From Streptococcus suis (GTDB lineage Bacteria > Bacillota > Bacilli > Lactobacillales > Streptococcaceae), in the NCBI RefSeq assembly GCF_002960425.1, contig NZ_POIZ01000020.1:1-52377 (forward strand): a stretch of DNA of 52,377 nucleotides. Reading direction: 5' to 3'. The position numbers were made by a program, and so were the translations under genes. Shown piece by piece: positions 8,733 through 17,647 of this stretch. Numbering within the stretch: position 1 is the first letter of the stretch; the number at the start of each line of letters is the position of its first letter. The notes beneath the pieces are model-generated. The model was not told the DNA's origin and did no database searches. It worked only from the letters and a program-made list of their open reading frames with translations.

Positions 8733-9971
8733 ATGACAACAACACAAGCATTATTAGATAGTTTATTGGCCCACAAGGCTTCTATCAACCTTGCAACAAC
8801 CGAACAGAAAAACCAGGCCTTGTCAGCTATGGCAGACCAGTTGGTTGCTCAAACGGAGGCAATTTTAGCTGGCAATGCCATCGACATGGAAAATGCCCAA
8901 GGAAAAATCAGCCAAGTCATGCAGGACCGTTTGCTTCTGACAGCTGAGCGGATTGAAGCCATGGCAGATGGCATTCGGTCCTTGATTGACTTACCAGATC
9001 CTGTTGGACTGGTATTGGAAGAATCCACTCGGGCAGACGGCTTGAACATTCGCAAGAAATCCATTCCCTTTGGCTTGGTGGGAATGATTTACGAAAGCCG
9101 TCCAAATGTGACTTCAGACGCCGCAGCCTTGGCAATCAAGAGCGGAAATGCAGTCATCTTGCGTGGAGGCAAGGAAGCCTTTCATTCGGCTCAGGCCATT
9201 GTTACAGCCCTCAAGGCTGGCTTGGAACAGGCTGGTCTTTCGCCAAAGGTCATTGAGTTAGTTCAAGACACCAGCCGGGCCTCTGCGACGGAGTTGATGA
9301 CTGCCAAAGGCAAGATTGACCTCTTGGTGCCACGTGGCGGTGCAGGGCTTATTCAAGCCATTGTAGAACATGCGACTGTACCAGTTATCGAAACAGGCAC
9401 AGGCATCTGCCATGTCTATGTGGACAAGGATGCGGATTTGGATAAGGCCCTTCAGATTGTGGTCAACGCCAAAACCAGTCGTCCCTCAGTCTGCAATGCA
9501 GCGGAAGTTTTGCTAGTTCACGAAGCCATTGCCAGCCAATTCCTACCTCGCTTGGAAGAAGTTCTTTTTGGTCAGGTGGAATTACGTGTAGACGGTCAGG
9601 CCCAGGCTATTCTCAACCAAGCCACACCAGCAGGCGACCAGGATTTTGACACAGAATTTTTGGACTATATCTTGGCCGTCAAAGTCGTTTCAAATGCAGA
9701 AGAGGCTATCAGCCACATTGCTCAACACTCGACAGGGCACAGCGAGGCCATCGTGACGGAAAATAGCCAGACGGCCGACCTCTTCACACTCCATGTGGAC
9801 TCGGCAGCAGTCTATGTCAATGCCTCGACCCGCTTCACAGACGGAGGCGAGTTCGGTCTGGGCTGCGAGCTGGGCATTTCCACCCAGAAGATGCACGCCC
9901 GTGGTCCTATGGGTCTGCGTGAGATGACCACCTACAAGTACATCATCACAGGCGACGGCCACATTCGTTAG
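8733..9971 (+). CDS. proA: Gamma-glutamyl phosphate reductase
   Basis: Second step of proline synthesis: NADPH-dependent reduction of gamma-glutamyl phosphate to glutamate semialdehyde. The 412 residues match the family length. Visible signatures include [22 protein letters not shown], the catalytic cysteine region [14 protein letters not shown] and the C-terminal family block [19 protein letters not shown]. The ribosome binding site AGGAG precedes ATG 8733. It is separated from proB by 64 bp that contain a short palindromic element and from proC by 9 bp, so it is co-transcribed with proC. Confidence 0.96.
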   Translation: MTTTQALLDSLLAHKASINLATTEQKNQALSAMADQLVAQTEAILAGNAIDMENAQGKISQVMQDRLLLTAERIEAMADGIRSLIDLPDPVGLVLEESTRADGLNIRKKSIPFGLVGMIYESRPNVTSDAAALAIKSGNAVILRGGKEAFHSAQAIVTALKAGLEQAGLSPKVIELVQDTSRASATELMTAKGKIDLLVPRGGAGLIQAIVEHATVPVIETGTGICHVYVDKDADLDKALQIVVNAKTSRPSVCNAAEVLLVHEAIASQFLPRLEEVLFGQVELRVDGQAQAILNQATPAGDQDFDTEFLDYILAVKVVSNAEEAISHIAQHSTGHSEAIVTENSQTADLFTLHVDSAAVYVNASTRFTDGGEFGLGCELGISTQKMHARGPMGLREMTTYKYIITGDGHIR

Positions 9972-9980
9972 GAGGACAAG

Positions 9981-10766
9981 ATGAAGATTGGATTTATCGG
10001 ACTGGGCAACATGGGAGCGGCTCTGGCCCAAGCGGTCAGCCAGCAAGCAGATACCCAGCTCCTTCTCAGTAACCACAACCCAGCAAAAGCCCAGGCACTT
10101 CAAGAGAAGGTGGGCGGCCAGCTTTTTTCTAATGGGGAAATAGCAGAGCAGGCCGAGGTGATTTTCCTTGGGGTCAAACCTCACCTGATTCAGACAGTCT
10201 TGTCAGGCTTACAGGACCAGATTAGCCAGAATCCGTCGGCTATCTGGATTTCCATGGCAGCGGGAGTGACTATTGACAGCCTGGCAGAATATGTGTCGGC
10301 AGACAACCTCATTCGGATCATGCCCAATACACCGGTCGCTATCGGCCAAGGCATGACTACCTATAGCTTGGTCAATCCAGAGCTCGCTCCGCTATTGGAA
10401 CAAATCCTTGAAAAATCAGGCAAGGTACAGCAGGTGCCAGAGAGTCTGATCGACGCAGCGACGGCTATCGCAGGCTGCGGACCGGCCTTTGTCTATCAGA
10501 TGATTGAGGCTTTGACAGATGCCGGTGTGCAGAACGGGCTGACGGCTCAGGATGCCAAGGTTTTGGCGGCCCAAACTCTGGCAGGCACCGCCCAGATGGT
10601 CTTGAATAGTGACAAGCACCCAGCCCAGCTCCGACAGGAAGTGACCTCGCCAGGAGGCTCGACCATCGCAGGAGTTGTGGCTCTTGAAAAAGAAGGTTTC
10701 CGCTATGCCATTATCAAGGCAGTCGCCGCCGCCCTCAAAAAGACTAGAAAATTGGGTAAAAAATAG
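9981..10766 (+). CDS. proC: Pyrroline-5-carboxylate reductase
   Basis: Last step of proline synthesis: NAD(P)H-dependent reduction of P5C to proline. The 261-residue protein has the N-terminal Rossmann motif GFIGLGNMGAAL and the central RIMPNTPVAIGQG block. The C-terminal helical dimerisation domain carries GCGPAFVYQMIEAL and TSPGGSTIAG, both diagnostic. The ribosome binding site TAGGAGGA precedes the start at ideal spacing, 9 bp after proA. No terminator follows immediately, and a 98-bp MITE begins 39 bp downstream of the stop. Confidence 0.96.
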   Translation: MKIGFIGLGNMGAALAQAVSQQADTQLLLSNHNPAKAQALQEKVGGQLFSNGEIAEQAEVIFLGVKPHLIQTVLSGLQDQISQNPSAIWISMAAGVTIDSLAEYVSADNLIRIMPNTPVAIGQGMTTYSLVNPELAPLLEQILEKSGKVQQVPESLIDAATAIAGCGPAFVYQMIEALTDAGVQNGLTAQDAKVLAAQTLAGTAQMVLNSDKHPAQLRQEVTSPGGSTIAGVVALEKEGFRYAIIKAVAAALKKTRKLGKK

Positions 10767-10805
10767 ATTTGATATAGAAAATTTTTGGTTGCAACGTATT
10801 TTTCA

Positions 10806-10903
10806 GTCTTTTAGTTTACTTTTAGTACTAGGCAACGAGCTGTAGGCTGTACTGAAGTACGGCAAAGCGAGTTAACGACGTAATAAAAGAAAAACTAAAT
10901 GAC
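10806..10903. mobile_element. 98-bp palindromic MITE, copy 1
   Basis: Non-coding element with terminal inverted repeats of about 24 bp (GTCTTTTAGTTTACTTTTAGTAC on the left, matched by the complement of the right end ending AAACTAAATGAC) and a central GTACTGAAGTAC near-palindrome. An apparently identical copy, extending to the following GATA, lies at 45031-45128. The identity at two distant sites with different flanks indicates recent mobility in trans. It encodes nothing. Confidence 0.85.
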
Positions 10904-10975
10904 GATAAGACCGATGGAAACGGTTGGCGGTTACGATATACTATAGTCAATCCTAAATATTTTCATAATCTCCTT

Positions 10976-11007
10976 AAAAACTTGGCTATTTTGGTCAAGT
11001 TTTTTTG
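10976..11007. terminator. Bidirectional terminator between proC and the TetR-type gene
   Basis: Stem AAAAACTTG / CAAGTTTTT with a 12-nt loop and a TTTTTTT run on the plus strand; the minus strand also ends in T residues. It serves the convergent proC and tetR-like genes. Confidence 0.8.
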
Positions 11008-11034
11008 GTGAGAAAGTACAAAAAAACAGGACTT

Positions 11035-11439
11035 TTAATCCCGTTTTGTTTTTTCTTTGATCCATTGACTGACATTGGAAAAGGTTTTGCTTTGCTCTGC
11101 CTTGCGTTTTTGTTCCTGGACAAACTCTGCAAAACTCTGCTTGACGCCATCTTTTTGAACCTTGTCCTGCAAGTCTTGCCATTTCTTCTTAAGGTTGCTA
11201 GAAGTCCGTTCGTAGTAGGTTTCCAAAATCTCTTCTTTGGACTTGTAATTGCGGTAGAAGGCATTGCGTGACACACCAGCCTTTCTGACCAACTCGGATA
11301 CCGAAATCTGTTTGATGTCCTTTTTTTCTAGGAGAAATAGCAGAGCTGTTTCGATGGATTCTTTGGTCAGTTGATTGGTTTCTTTATTGGATTGATAGAG
11401 ATTTTTTAAAGAAGTTGGTGAAATCTTACGTTCTGCCAT
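11035..11439 (-). CDS. TetR/AcrR-family transcriptional regulator (short)
   Basis: A 134-residue regulator. The N-terminal TetR helix-turn-helix is clear (about residues 25-72: TKESIETALLFLLEKKDIK, then VSELVRKAGVSRNAFYRNYKSKEEIL). The ligand domain is short (about 60 residues and charged) compared with the usual 120 or more, so it may be a compact subfamily or a C-terminally truncated protein. It is divergent from the degV-like gene. A perfect palindrome in the shared intergenic region is the likely operator, which suggests autoregulation plus control of the neighbour. The ligand is unknown. Confidence 0.85.
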   Translation of the reverse strand: MAERKISPTSLKNLYQSNKETNQLTKESIETALLFLLEKKDIKQISVSELVRKAGVSRNAFYRNYKSKEEILETYYERTSSNLKKKWQDLQDKVQKDGVKQSFAEFVQEQKRKAEQSKTFSNVSQWIKEKTKRD

Positions 11440-11463
11440 AGCTTTCCTTTCCTGACTGTTACA

Positions 11464-11485
11464 TCTGAAAGAAAATGCTTTCAGA
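11464..11485. promoter_or_regulatory. Palindromic operator between tetR-like gene and degV
   Basis: Perfect inverted repeat TCTGAAAG-AAAATG-CTTTCAGA (8-bp arms, 6-bp centre), 25 bp upstream of the TetR-type start. Its right arm overlaps the -35 position of the promoter with TATAAT at 11502-11507 that serves degV. This is the expected size and place for a TetR operator. Confidence 0.7.
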
Positions 11486-11565
11486 AGGACTAGTTTAATG
11501 ATATAATTGTAAGGAAATAGTCTGCTATTGTCAAATAAAAAAGTAACACTAGAAATGAGTAGAAC

Positions 11566-12420
11566 ATGAAAAAATGGAAAATCGTTGCAGATTCAGGCTG
11601 TGATTATCGTCAATTAAATAACCTTGCCCCTGATACAGAATTTGTCAGTGTGCCCTTGACCATTCAGATTGGTGCAGACACCTTTGTTGACCAGGCTGAC
11701 TTGGACATCGACAAGATGATGGAGGTGATGTATGCCTCTTCTGAAGCTGCTAGTTCTGCCTGTCCAAGCCCACAGGCCTATCAGACAGCATTTGAGGGAG
11801 CGGAAAATGTTGTTGTTATAACCTTGACAGGTGGTTTGTCAGGTAGTTTCAATGCTGCTCGTGTGGCGCGCGATATGTTTGTCGAGGAACATCCTGAAGT
11901 CAATATCCATCTCATTGATAGCCTTTCAGCTGGCGGAGAAATGGATTTGATTGTGGATGAAATCAATCGACTGATTGCGACTGGTTTGGAATTTGATGAG
12001 CTTGTACAAGCCATCACCGCCTACCAAGAAAATAGTAAATTGCTCTTTGTCCTTGCCAAGGTTGATAATTTGGTGAAAAATGGTCGTCTCAGCAAATTGC
12101 TTGGAACAGTCGTTGGCCTTCTCAATATCCGTATGGTTGGGGAAGCAAGTAGCGAAGGGAAGCTAGAATTGCTCCAGAAAGCGCGTGGTCATAAGAAATC
12201 TGTCACAGCTGCCTTTGATGAGATGAAGAAGGCTGGCTATAAGGGCGGTCGTATTGTCATGGCCCACCGTAACAATGCTAAGTTCTTCCAACAGTTTTCA
12301 GACCTGGTCAAGGCTGAATTTGCTAGTGCAATCATCGAAGAGGTACCGACATCAGGCCTTTGCTCTTTTTATGCAGAAGAAGGCGGTCTTTTGATGGGTT
12401 ATGAAATAAATTCAAAATAA
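11566..12420 (+). CDS. DegV-family fatty-acid-binding protein (orfZ of the capsule flank)
   Basis: A 284-residue DegV-family protein. It shows the family blocks IVADSGCDY near the N-terminus, TQALYQTA-like SPQAYQTAF, ITLTGGLSGSFNAA and IDSLSAGGEMDLIV, and the C-terminal region with VMAHRNN. DegV/FakB proteins bind a fatty acid and present it to the FakA kinase for phospholipid synthesis, but which acid is bound here is not readable. In S. suis this gene sits at the left border of the capsule region and has been called orfZ. The ribosome binding site is weak (GAGTAG). The promoter overlaps a TetR-type operator. A terminator follows. Confidence 0.88.
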   Translation: MKKWKIVADSGCDYRQLNNLAPDTEFVSVPLTIQIGADTFVDQADLDIDKMMEVMYASSEAASSACPSPQAYQTAFEGAENVVVITLTGGLSGSFNAARVARDMFVEEHPEVNIHLIDSLSAGGEMDLIVDEINRLIATGLEFDELVQAITAYQENSKLLFVLAKVDNLVKNGRLSKLLGTVVGLLNIRMVGEASSEGKLELLQKARGHKKSVTAAFDEMKKAGYKGGRIVMAHRNNAKFFQQFSDLVKAEFASAIIEEVPTSGLCSFYAEEGGLLMGYEINSK

Positions 12421-12450
12421 GAGTTCATTTTGAAAATGACTTAGGTACAA

Positions 12451-12489
12451 GAAAGGTCCTCAAGCTATAGGTTTGAGGACCTTTGTTTC
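12451..12489 (+). terminator. degV terminator
   Basis: Stem AAAGGTCCTCAA / TTTGAGGACCTTT (12 bp) followed by GTTTCG. It is long and stable, placed 30 bp after the degV stop; the convergent orfY gene ends nearby. Confidence 0.8.
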
Positions 12490-12533
12490 GCAATACGGTA
12501 TAGCTAGTAGGGGATCTATTTCAAATGTTGTCC

Positions 12534-13793
12534 TCACATTGTCATTTTCTCTAAGAATGTTTCCAATCTTGTCTTAAACTCACTAGTGTACTGGATTTGT
12601 AGAAAATCGTGGTCCTCTCCAGAAAAGAAGGCGGCTCCTTCAAGTTGTTTCTCTATAAATGGACTGACCTGCCCTTTTTTCAGCTGGAAGGTCACGCTTC
12701 CTTTGGAAATGCGATAGGGAATATTTAGTTTAGTTTCGTCCATGTTGGTCTGTATATCTAACCACTGGGCATGATGAATCTGATGGAGATTTTGGGTATT
12801 GCGGGCAAACATTCCATTGTCGATATAGAGGGAAAGAGCCTTTTGCATGATGAGGTTGGTATCGTAGTCAATCAAACTCTTATGTTTAATAAAAGCAGGC
12901 TTCAACTGTTGGGGCAGACTGATGGCACCAATCCGCAGGGCTGGAAAGAGTGTAGGGGTAAAGGATTTGATATAGATGACCAGATTATCGGTGTCTAGAT
13001 AGTGGAGGGGCAGGCTTCTGCTAGAATCAAAATCTGCCAGATAATCATCTTCGATAATGTAGACCCCGTATTTCTTAGCTAGCTTCAGAATAGCAGTCTT
13101 ACTTGCTGTATCATAGGTGCTTCCCAGCGGATTGTGCAGACGGGGAATGGTGTAGAAGAATTTAATTTTTCCAGTTTGAAAGATTTTTTCCAACTTGACC
13201 AGGTCAATGCCATCAAAATCTCGTTCAATTGTCTGATAGGGGATAGCTTGGTGTTGCATCAACTCAACCATCCTGGAATAAGTTGGATTTTCTAGCAATA
13301 TTTCAGTTTTCTCAGGTCCGAAATCCATCTGGGTCAAGATATAGAGGGCCTGTTGACTACCAGCTGTAATAACCAGTTGGTCTTTTTTTGTGTAGACATG
13401 ATAGTTCATAAAGAGATGTTGGACAGAGGAGAGTAACTCTGCCAGCCCTTCTTGCTGATGGTAGTAGTTAAACAGATAGTTCTCCCGCCCAATCAGACTT
13501 TCATGTAGGCACACACGAAAATCCTCGTAGGGTAGCTCCTGAAAATCCGCAGGGTCAAGTTCAACCATTTGGTTTTTAGAATCTTTGTCTTCCAATATAT
13601 AGTAGCCGCTCTTTTCTACTGCGTAAATCTTGTTTTGGTATTTTAGTTCCAACATGGCCTTCTGAACAGTGTCCTTACTGCACTGGTAGTTCTGACTGAG
13701 TTGTCGAATAGAGGGTAGTTTTTCACCACGTTTAAACTGATTGTTTTCAATCCCCTCTAAGATATCCTGAATAATTCGCTGGTACTTATCCAT
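12534..13793 (-). CDS. MocR/PdxR-like GntR regulator with aminotransferase domain (orfY)
   Basis: A 419-residue fusion. The N-terminal GntR winged helix-turn-helix (about residues 1-70, GEKLPSIRQLSQNYQCSKDTVQKAMLEL) is joined to a fold-type I aminotransferase domain. The PLP-binding landmarks include NPLGSTY, EDDYLADF and the Schiff-base lysine region IKSFTPTLFPALRIG. Members sense PLP or amino-acid derivatives and act as regulators. The aminotransferase part is shorter than in PdxR of other genera but appears intact. It corresponds to orfY (YcxD-like) next to the S. suis capsule locus. It is divergent from yaaA, with a TATACT -10 on the minus strand near 13829-13834 and AAGGGGA as ribosome binding site. 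Confidence 0.87.
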   Translation of the reverse strand: MDKYQRIIQDILEGIENNQFKRGEKLPSIRQLSQNYQCSKDTVQKAMLELKYQNKIYAVEKSGYYILEDKDSKNQMVELDPADFQELPYEDFRVCLHESLIGRENYLFNYYHQQEGLAELLSSVQHLFMNYHVYTKKDQLVITAGSQQALYILTQMDFGPEKTEILLENPTYSRMVELMQHQAIPYQTIERDFDGIDLVKLEKIFQTGKIKFFYTIPRLHNPLGSTYDTASKTAILKLAKKYGVYIIEDDYLADFDSSRSLPLHYLDTDNLVIYIKSFTPTLFPALRIGAISLPQQLKPAFIKHKSLIDYDTNLIMQKALSLYIDNGMFARNTQNLHQIHHAQWLDIQTNMDETKLNIPYRISKGSVTFQLKKGQVSPFIEKQLEGAAFFSGEDHDFLQIQYTSEFKTRLETFLEKMTM

Positions 13794-13876
13794 TGTAACT
13801 GTCCCCTTACAGAAATGATTAAGACTAGTATAAGGTAATTTTTTTGGAAAAACAAGGACGAGCCAGATTGTTTACT

Positions 13877-13906
13877 TTGAGAAGTCAAGTAGTTATATGG
13901 TATAAT
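13877..13906 (+). promoter_or_regulatory. yaaA promoter
   Basis: TTGAGA (13877-13882), an 18-bp spacer ending in TGG, and TATAAT (13901-13906). The predicted transcription start falls on the A of the yaaA ATG at 13913. Confidence 0.65.
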
Positions 13907-13912
13907 GAGGGA

Positions 13913-14641
13913 ATGAAAATCATTATTCCTAACGCCAAAGAACTAAATACCAATCTGGATAATCAAGCCTTTCAAACCCTGTCTGATACTAGCATATCGG
14001 TCCTAGAGGCTATTGGTCAATATAGCCTTGAAGAGCTGGCTAGTTTATATAAATTATCCGAGGACAAGGCTCAGTTAGAACTGGATCGATGGCAGAGGAT
14101 TAGGCACGGTCAAGCCAAGTCTTACCCGGCCTGGCAACTATATGATGGCCTTATGTATCGTTACATGACTAGAAGGGACCTGACAGCAGAAGAGGAGAAC
14201 TATCACAAGAAGCATGTACGGGTGGCAACAGCCTTATATGGTCTCATTTCTCCATTTGAACTAATTTCACCCCATCGTCTTGACTTTCAGGGAAATTTAA
14301 AGATTGGTAAACAATCTTTAAAACAATACTGGCGTTCCCATTATGATGCAGAGGTGGCTGATGAGGATGTCCTGCTCTCACTTGCTTCGTCAGAGTTTGA
14401 ACAAGTCTTTTCACCAAAAGTGCAGGAAAAATTGGTCAAGGTTATTTTCAAGGAAGAGAAAAATGGTCAGCTAAAAGTCCATTCCACCATTTCCAAAAAA
14501 GGTCGTGGTCGGATGCTTTCATGGCTGGCTAAACATGCCATTCAAGATATTGAAGATATAAAAAGATTTGATGTCGATGGATTTCAATTTTATCCTATAG
14601 AGTCCGAGAACAATTTATTGGTTTTCTTGAGAAAATGCTAA
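13913..14641 (+). CDS. yaaA: Peroxide stress protein YaaA (orfX of the capsule flank)
   Basis: A 242-residue YaaA/DUF328 protein. It starts with the family hallmark MKIIIPNAKELN and contains QLYDGLMYR, VRVATALYGLISPFELISPHRLDFQG and the late KGRGRMLSWLAKH and VFLRK blocks. E. coli YaaA limits free iron and DNA damage under peroxide stress, and the same role is only assumed here. An in-frame upstream start at 13844 exists but would lie upstream of a strong promoter, so 13913 is chosen. The gene is the classical orfX immediately left of the S. suis capsule operon. Confidence 0.9.
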   Translation: MKIIIPNAKELNTNLDNQAFQTLSDTSISVLEAIGQYSLEELASLYKLSEDKAQLELDRWQRIRHGQAKSYPAWQLYDGLMYRYMTRRDLTAEEENYHKKHVRVATALYGLISPFELISPHRLDFQGNLKIGKQSLKQYWRSHYDAEVADEDVLLSLASSEFEQVFSPKVQEKLVKVIFKEEKNGQLKVHSTISKKGRGRMLSWLAKHAIQDIEDIKRFDVDGFQFYPIESENNLLVFLRKC

Positions 14642-14711
14642 TTTTTTGCAATAAATATAGAATAATAGCGATTTCAAGAACAGATTCTACTATATGAAGA
14701 AAGCTTTTATG

Positions 14712-14720
14712 TGTTATAAT
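14712..14720 (+). promoter_or_regulatory. Capsule operon promoter (extended -10)
   Basis: TGTTATAAT, with TATAAT at 14715-14720, lies 31 bp upstream of the wzg start. No good -35 is seen, as is common with extended -10 promoters. AAGGAAGG at about 14738-14745 is the ribosome binding site. Confidence 0.6.
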
Positions 14721-14751
14721 GGAAGGGTTATAAGCATAAGGAAGGTCTATT

Positions 14752-16191
14752 ATGAGAAACAGAAATAGTAAGAAAAAACTGCACGGATTTAATTGGTTTA
14801 ACGGGGCCATATGGGTTTTGTATGTCAGTGTTCTCATTATCTTGTTATTGACTATCTATAGATACAATATATTGAATTTCCGATACCTGAATCATATTGT
14901 AGCAAGTGTCTTAATCGGTTTGGCCTTGGTGACAGCATGGTTCATTTGGCGAAAAAAACTCCATGTTTTTACGACCGTTTTTTTAATCATATCTGCTATT
15001 GTTACGGCTGCAGGTACTTATGGTTTACGTGAGATTGTTGATTTTTCTAGCAAATTGAATTCCAGTGCCTCATTTTCAGAATACGAAATGAGCATTCTGG
15101 TGCCAGCTAACAGCGATATTACAGATGTTAGTCAGGTATCTAGTTTACTGGCTCCATCAGAGTATGATCAAGAAAATATTGCCAGTCTCCTAAATGATGT
15201 ATCTACTAGCAAGTCAGTTCAGCTGACAACCAGTCCAACAAGTTCCTATCTGACGGCTTATCAATCTATGATAAATGGTGAAAGCCAAGCCATGGTATTA
15301 AACGGAGTTTTCACCAATATTTTGGAGAGTGAAGACCCAGATTTTTCTTCCAAAGTGAAGAAAATCTACAATTTCAAAATGTCTAAACCAGTTGAAACAG
15401 CGGTAGAACAAGCTAGTGGTGATAGCTTCAACATCTACATTAGCGGTATAGATACTTATGGGCCGATTTCGTCGGTATCTCGTTCGGATGTTAATATTAT
15501 CATGACCATCAATCGGGCAACACATAAGATACTCTTGACAACGACACCACGCGATTCCTATGTTGCAATTGCTGACGGAGGACAAAACCAGTATGATAAA
15601 TTGACCCATGCGGGAATTTACGGGGTAAATGCTTCTGTCCACACCTTAGAAAATCTCTATGGCATTGATATTAGCAACTATATCCGCCTTAACTTCACCT
15701 CCTTCCTCCAACTGATAGACTTGGTTGGTGGGGTAGATGTCCAAAATGAACAAGAATTTACAAGTGGTGGACATCACTTTCCTCTAGGAACGGTTCATTT
15801 GGATGCCGAGCGCGCCTTAATTTTTGTTCGTGAACGCTATTCTTTAGCCAATGGAGATAACGATCGCGGTAAGAACCAGGAGAAGGTTATCGCTGCTTTG
15901 ATCAAGAAACTTAGTTCGCCAGAGAATTTAGGTAACTATCAGGCTATTCTAAAAGGTTTGGAAGGTTCTATTCAGACAGACCTCAGCTTAGAAACAGTTA
16001 TGGATTTGGTCAATAGACAATTGGAATCTGGGACACAGTTTACAGTTGAGTCTCAAGCCTTGACTGGTTCAGGACGTATGGATTTACCATCTTATGCTAT
16101 GCCAGGTTCCCAACTCTATATGATGGAAATTAACCAAGATAGTTTGAACCAAGTAAAATCAGCTATTCAAACTGTTTTGGATGGGCAATAA
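14752..16191 (+). CDS. cpsA: Capsule regulatory protein CpsA, LytR-CpsA-Psr family
   Basis: A 479-residue membrane protein (also named wzg), the first gene of the capsule operon. Three N-terminal membrane segments (about residues 15-105) are followed by an extracellular accessory domain. The LytR-CpsA-Psr domain (about 225-385) includes [16 protein letters not shown], the DLVGGVDV block and [23 protein letters not shown] enzymes attach undecaprenyl-linked polymers to peptidoglycan, so this is the likely capsule ligase and attachment factor. It ends overlapping the leader of the next gene. It is full length with conserved arginines. Confidence 0.95.
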   Translation: MRNRNSKKKLHGFNWFNGAIWVLYVSVLIILLLTIYRYNILNFRYLNHIVASVLIGLALVTAWFIWRKKLHVFTTVFLIISAIVTAAGTYGLREIVDFSSKLNSSASFSEYEMSILVPANSDITDVSQVSSLLAPSEYDQENIASLLNDVSTSKSVQLTTSPTSSYLTAYQSMINGESQAMVLNGVFTNILESEDPDFSSKVKKIYNFKMSKPVETAVEQASGDSFNIYISGIDTYGPISSVSRSDVNIIMTINRATHKILLTTTPRDSYVAIADGGQNQYDKLTHAGIYGVNASVHTLENLYGIDISNYIRLNFTSFLQLIDLVGGVDVQNEQEFTSGGHHFPLGTVHLDAERALIFVRERYSLANGDNDRGKNQEKVIAALIKKLSSPENLGNYQAILKGLEGSIQTDLSLETVMDLVNRQLESGTQFTVESQALTGSGRMDLPSYAMPGSQLYMMEINQDSLNQVKSAIQTVLDGQ

Positions 16192-16210
16192 AAAAACAAT
16201 AGGAGAAGTT

Positions 16211-16900
16211 ATGAATAATCAAGAAGTAAATGCAATTGAAATTGATGTGCTGTTTTTGTTAAAAACAATTTGGAGAAAGAAAATCCTCATCTTCCTAACC
16301 GCAATGATTGGGGCAGGAGCTGCCTTCGTCTATAGTGCATTTTTGGTTACCCCTCAATATGATTCTACAACACGAATCTATGTAGTTAGTAAAAATGTGG
16401 AGGCTGGTGTTGGATTAACCAACCAAGACCTCCAAGCAGGGACCTACCTGGTAAAAGACTATAAAGAAATTATTCTTTCACAAGATGTTTTAGCACTCGT
16501 GTCATCTGATCTGGATCTTTCAGAAAATTTGAAGGAAAAGGTAACTGTCTCTATCCCAGTTGATACTCGTATAGTGTCGATTACTGTTCGCGATGCTGAT
16601 CCTAATAAGGCTACTCGTATTGCTAATAGTTTGAGAGCTGTTGCAGCGCAAAAGATTATAGATGTTACAAAGGTTAGTGATGTTACAACCTTAGAAGAAG
16701 CAGTGCCAGCAGAAGAGCCTTCTGTTCCCCGTACCAAGCGTAACATTGCGATTGGTCTAGTAGCAGGTGCCTTTCTTGCCATTGCCCTGGTCCTTGTCGT
16801 TGAAGTTTTAGATGATCGTGTGAAGAGACCTCAAGATATTGAAGAAGTATTAGGCATGCCACTCCTGGGTGTGGTACCAGATTCTAAGAAATTGAAATAG
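16211..16900 (+). CDS. wzd: Capsule chain-length regulator CpsB (Wzd)
   Basis: A 229-residue polysaccharide co-polymerase with two membrane segments (about residues 24-45 and 180-200) flanking an extracellular loop, and a cytoplasmic tail ([26 protein letters not shown]). It partners the Wze kinase to control polymer length and export. The start is ATG 16211, because AGGAG precedes it and the in-frame ATG at 16181 lies inside the previous gene. It has the Wzz-type proline-rich segment just before the second membrane helix. Confidence 0.93.
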   Translation: MNNQEVNAIEIDVLFLLKTIWRKKILIFLTAMIGAGAAFVYSAFLVTPQYDSTTRIYVVSKNVEAGVGLTNQDLQAGTYLVKDYKEIILSQDVLALVSSDLDLSENLKEKVTVSIPVDTRIVSITVRDADPNKATRIANSLRAVAAQKIIDVTKVSDVTTLEEAVPAEEPSVPRTKRNIAIGLVAGAFLAIALVLVVEVLDDRVKRPQDIEEVLGMPLLGVVPDSKKLK

Positions 16901-16909
16901 GAGAACAAT

Positions 16910-17605
16910 ATGGCAACTTTAGAAATTGCGCGTACGAAAAAAGAACTTGTTAAAAAAACAGAAGAATATTTCAATGCCATTCGAACCAATATTCAATTAA
17001 GCGGTTCAGACATCAAGGTAGTTGGTATTACTTCAGTACAATCCAATGAAGGAAAAAGTACGACAGCAGCTAGTTTGGCAATTGCCTATGCTCGCTCAGG
17101 CTATAAAACGGTTCTAGTTGATGCGGATATTCGCAACTCCGTAATGTCTGGTTTCTTCAAACCAACGACAAAAATTACAGGTTTGACAGACTATCTGGCC
17201 GGAACGACAGATTTATCACAGGGCTTGTGTGATACTGATATCCAAAATTTGACGGTTATTGAGTCTGGAAAAATTTCTCCAAACCCGACCGCCCTCTTGC
17301 AGAGTAAGCATTTTGAGAACTTGGTTGCGACCCTACGTCGCTATTACGACTACGTTATCGTTGATTGTCCACCTTTAGGAATGGTTATCGATGCGGCTAT
17401 TATTGCGCAACGCTGTGATGCTATGGCGGTTGTCGTGGAATCTGGTAATATCAAGCGTTCAGCTGTCAAAAAGGTAAAAGAACAGTTGGAACAAACCGGG
17501 ACATCATTCCTTGGTGTCATTTTGAACAAATATGATGTAACAACTGAAAAATATGGTGATTATGGTAATTACGGAAATTATGGTAATTACGGGAAGAAAG
17601 CCTAA
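16910..17605 (+). CDS. wze: Capsule tyrosine autokinase CpsC (Wze)
   Basis: A 231-residue bacterial tyrosine kinase. It has Walker A SNEGKSTTA, Walker A' VLVDADIRNS and Walker B VIVDCPP. The C-terminal tail YGDYGNYGNYGNYGKK is the tyrosine cluster that is autophosphorylated. With Wzd as the membrane activator and Wzh as the phosphatase, it cycles phosphorylation to tune capsule polymerisation. It is 9 bp after wzd and full length. Confidence 0.95.
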   Translation: MATLEIARTKKELVKKTEEYFNAIRTNIQLSGSDIKVVGITSVQSNEGKSTTAASLAIAYARSGYKTVLVDADIRNSVMSGFFKPTTKITGLTDYLAGTTDLSQGLCDTDIQNLTVIESGKISPNPTALLQSKHFENLVATLRRYYDYVIVDCPPLGMVIDAAIIAQRCDAMAVVVESGNIKRSAVKKVKEQLEQTGTSFLGVILNKYDVTTEKYGDYGNYGNYGNYGKKA

Positions 17606-17647
17606 AGGCAGTAAAGGGATATCATCAATAAGAGAGGGACTTGAGAG

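Noticed and set aside
13844..13912. N-terminal extension of YaaA
   Set aside because: It lies upstream of a strong promoter; the family start MKIIIPNAKE is at 13913.
17540..17600. Short repeat array at the end of wze as a CRISPR or VNTR
   Set aside because: It encodes the Tyr-rich autophosphorylation tail typical of Wze kinases.
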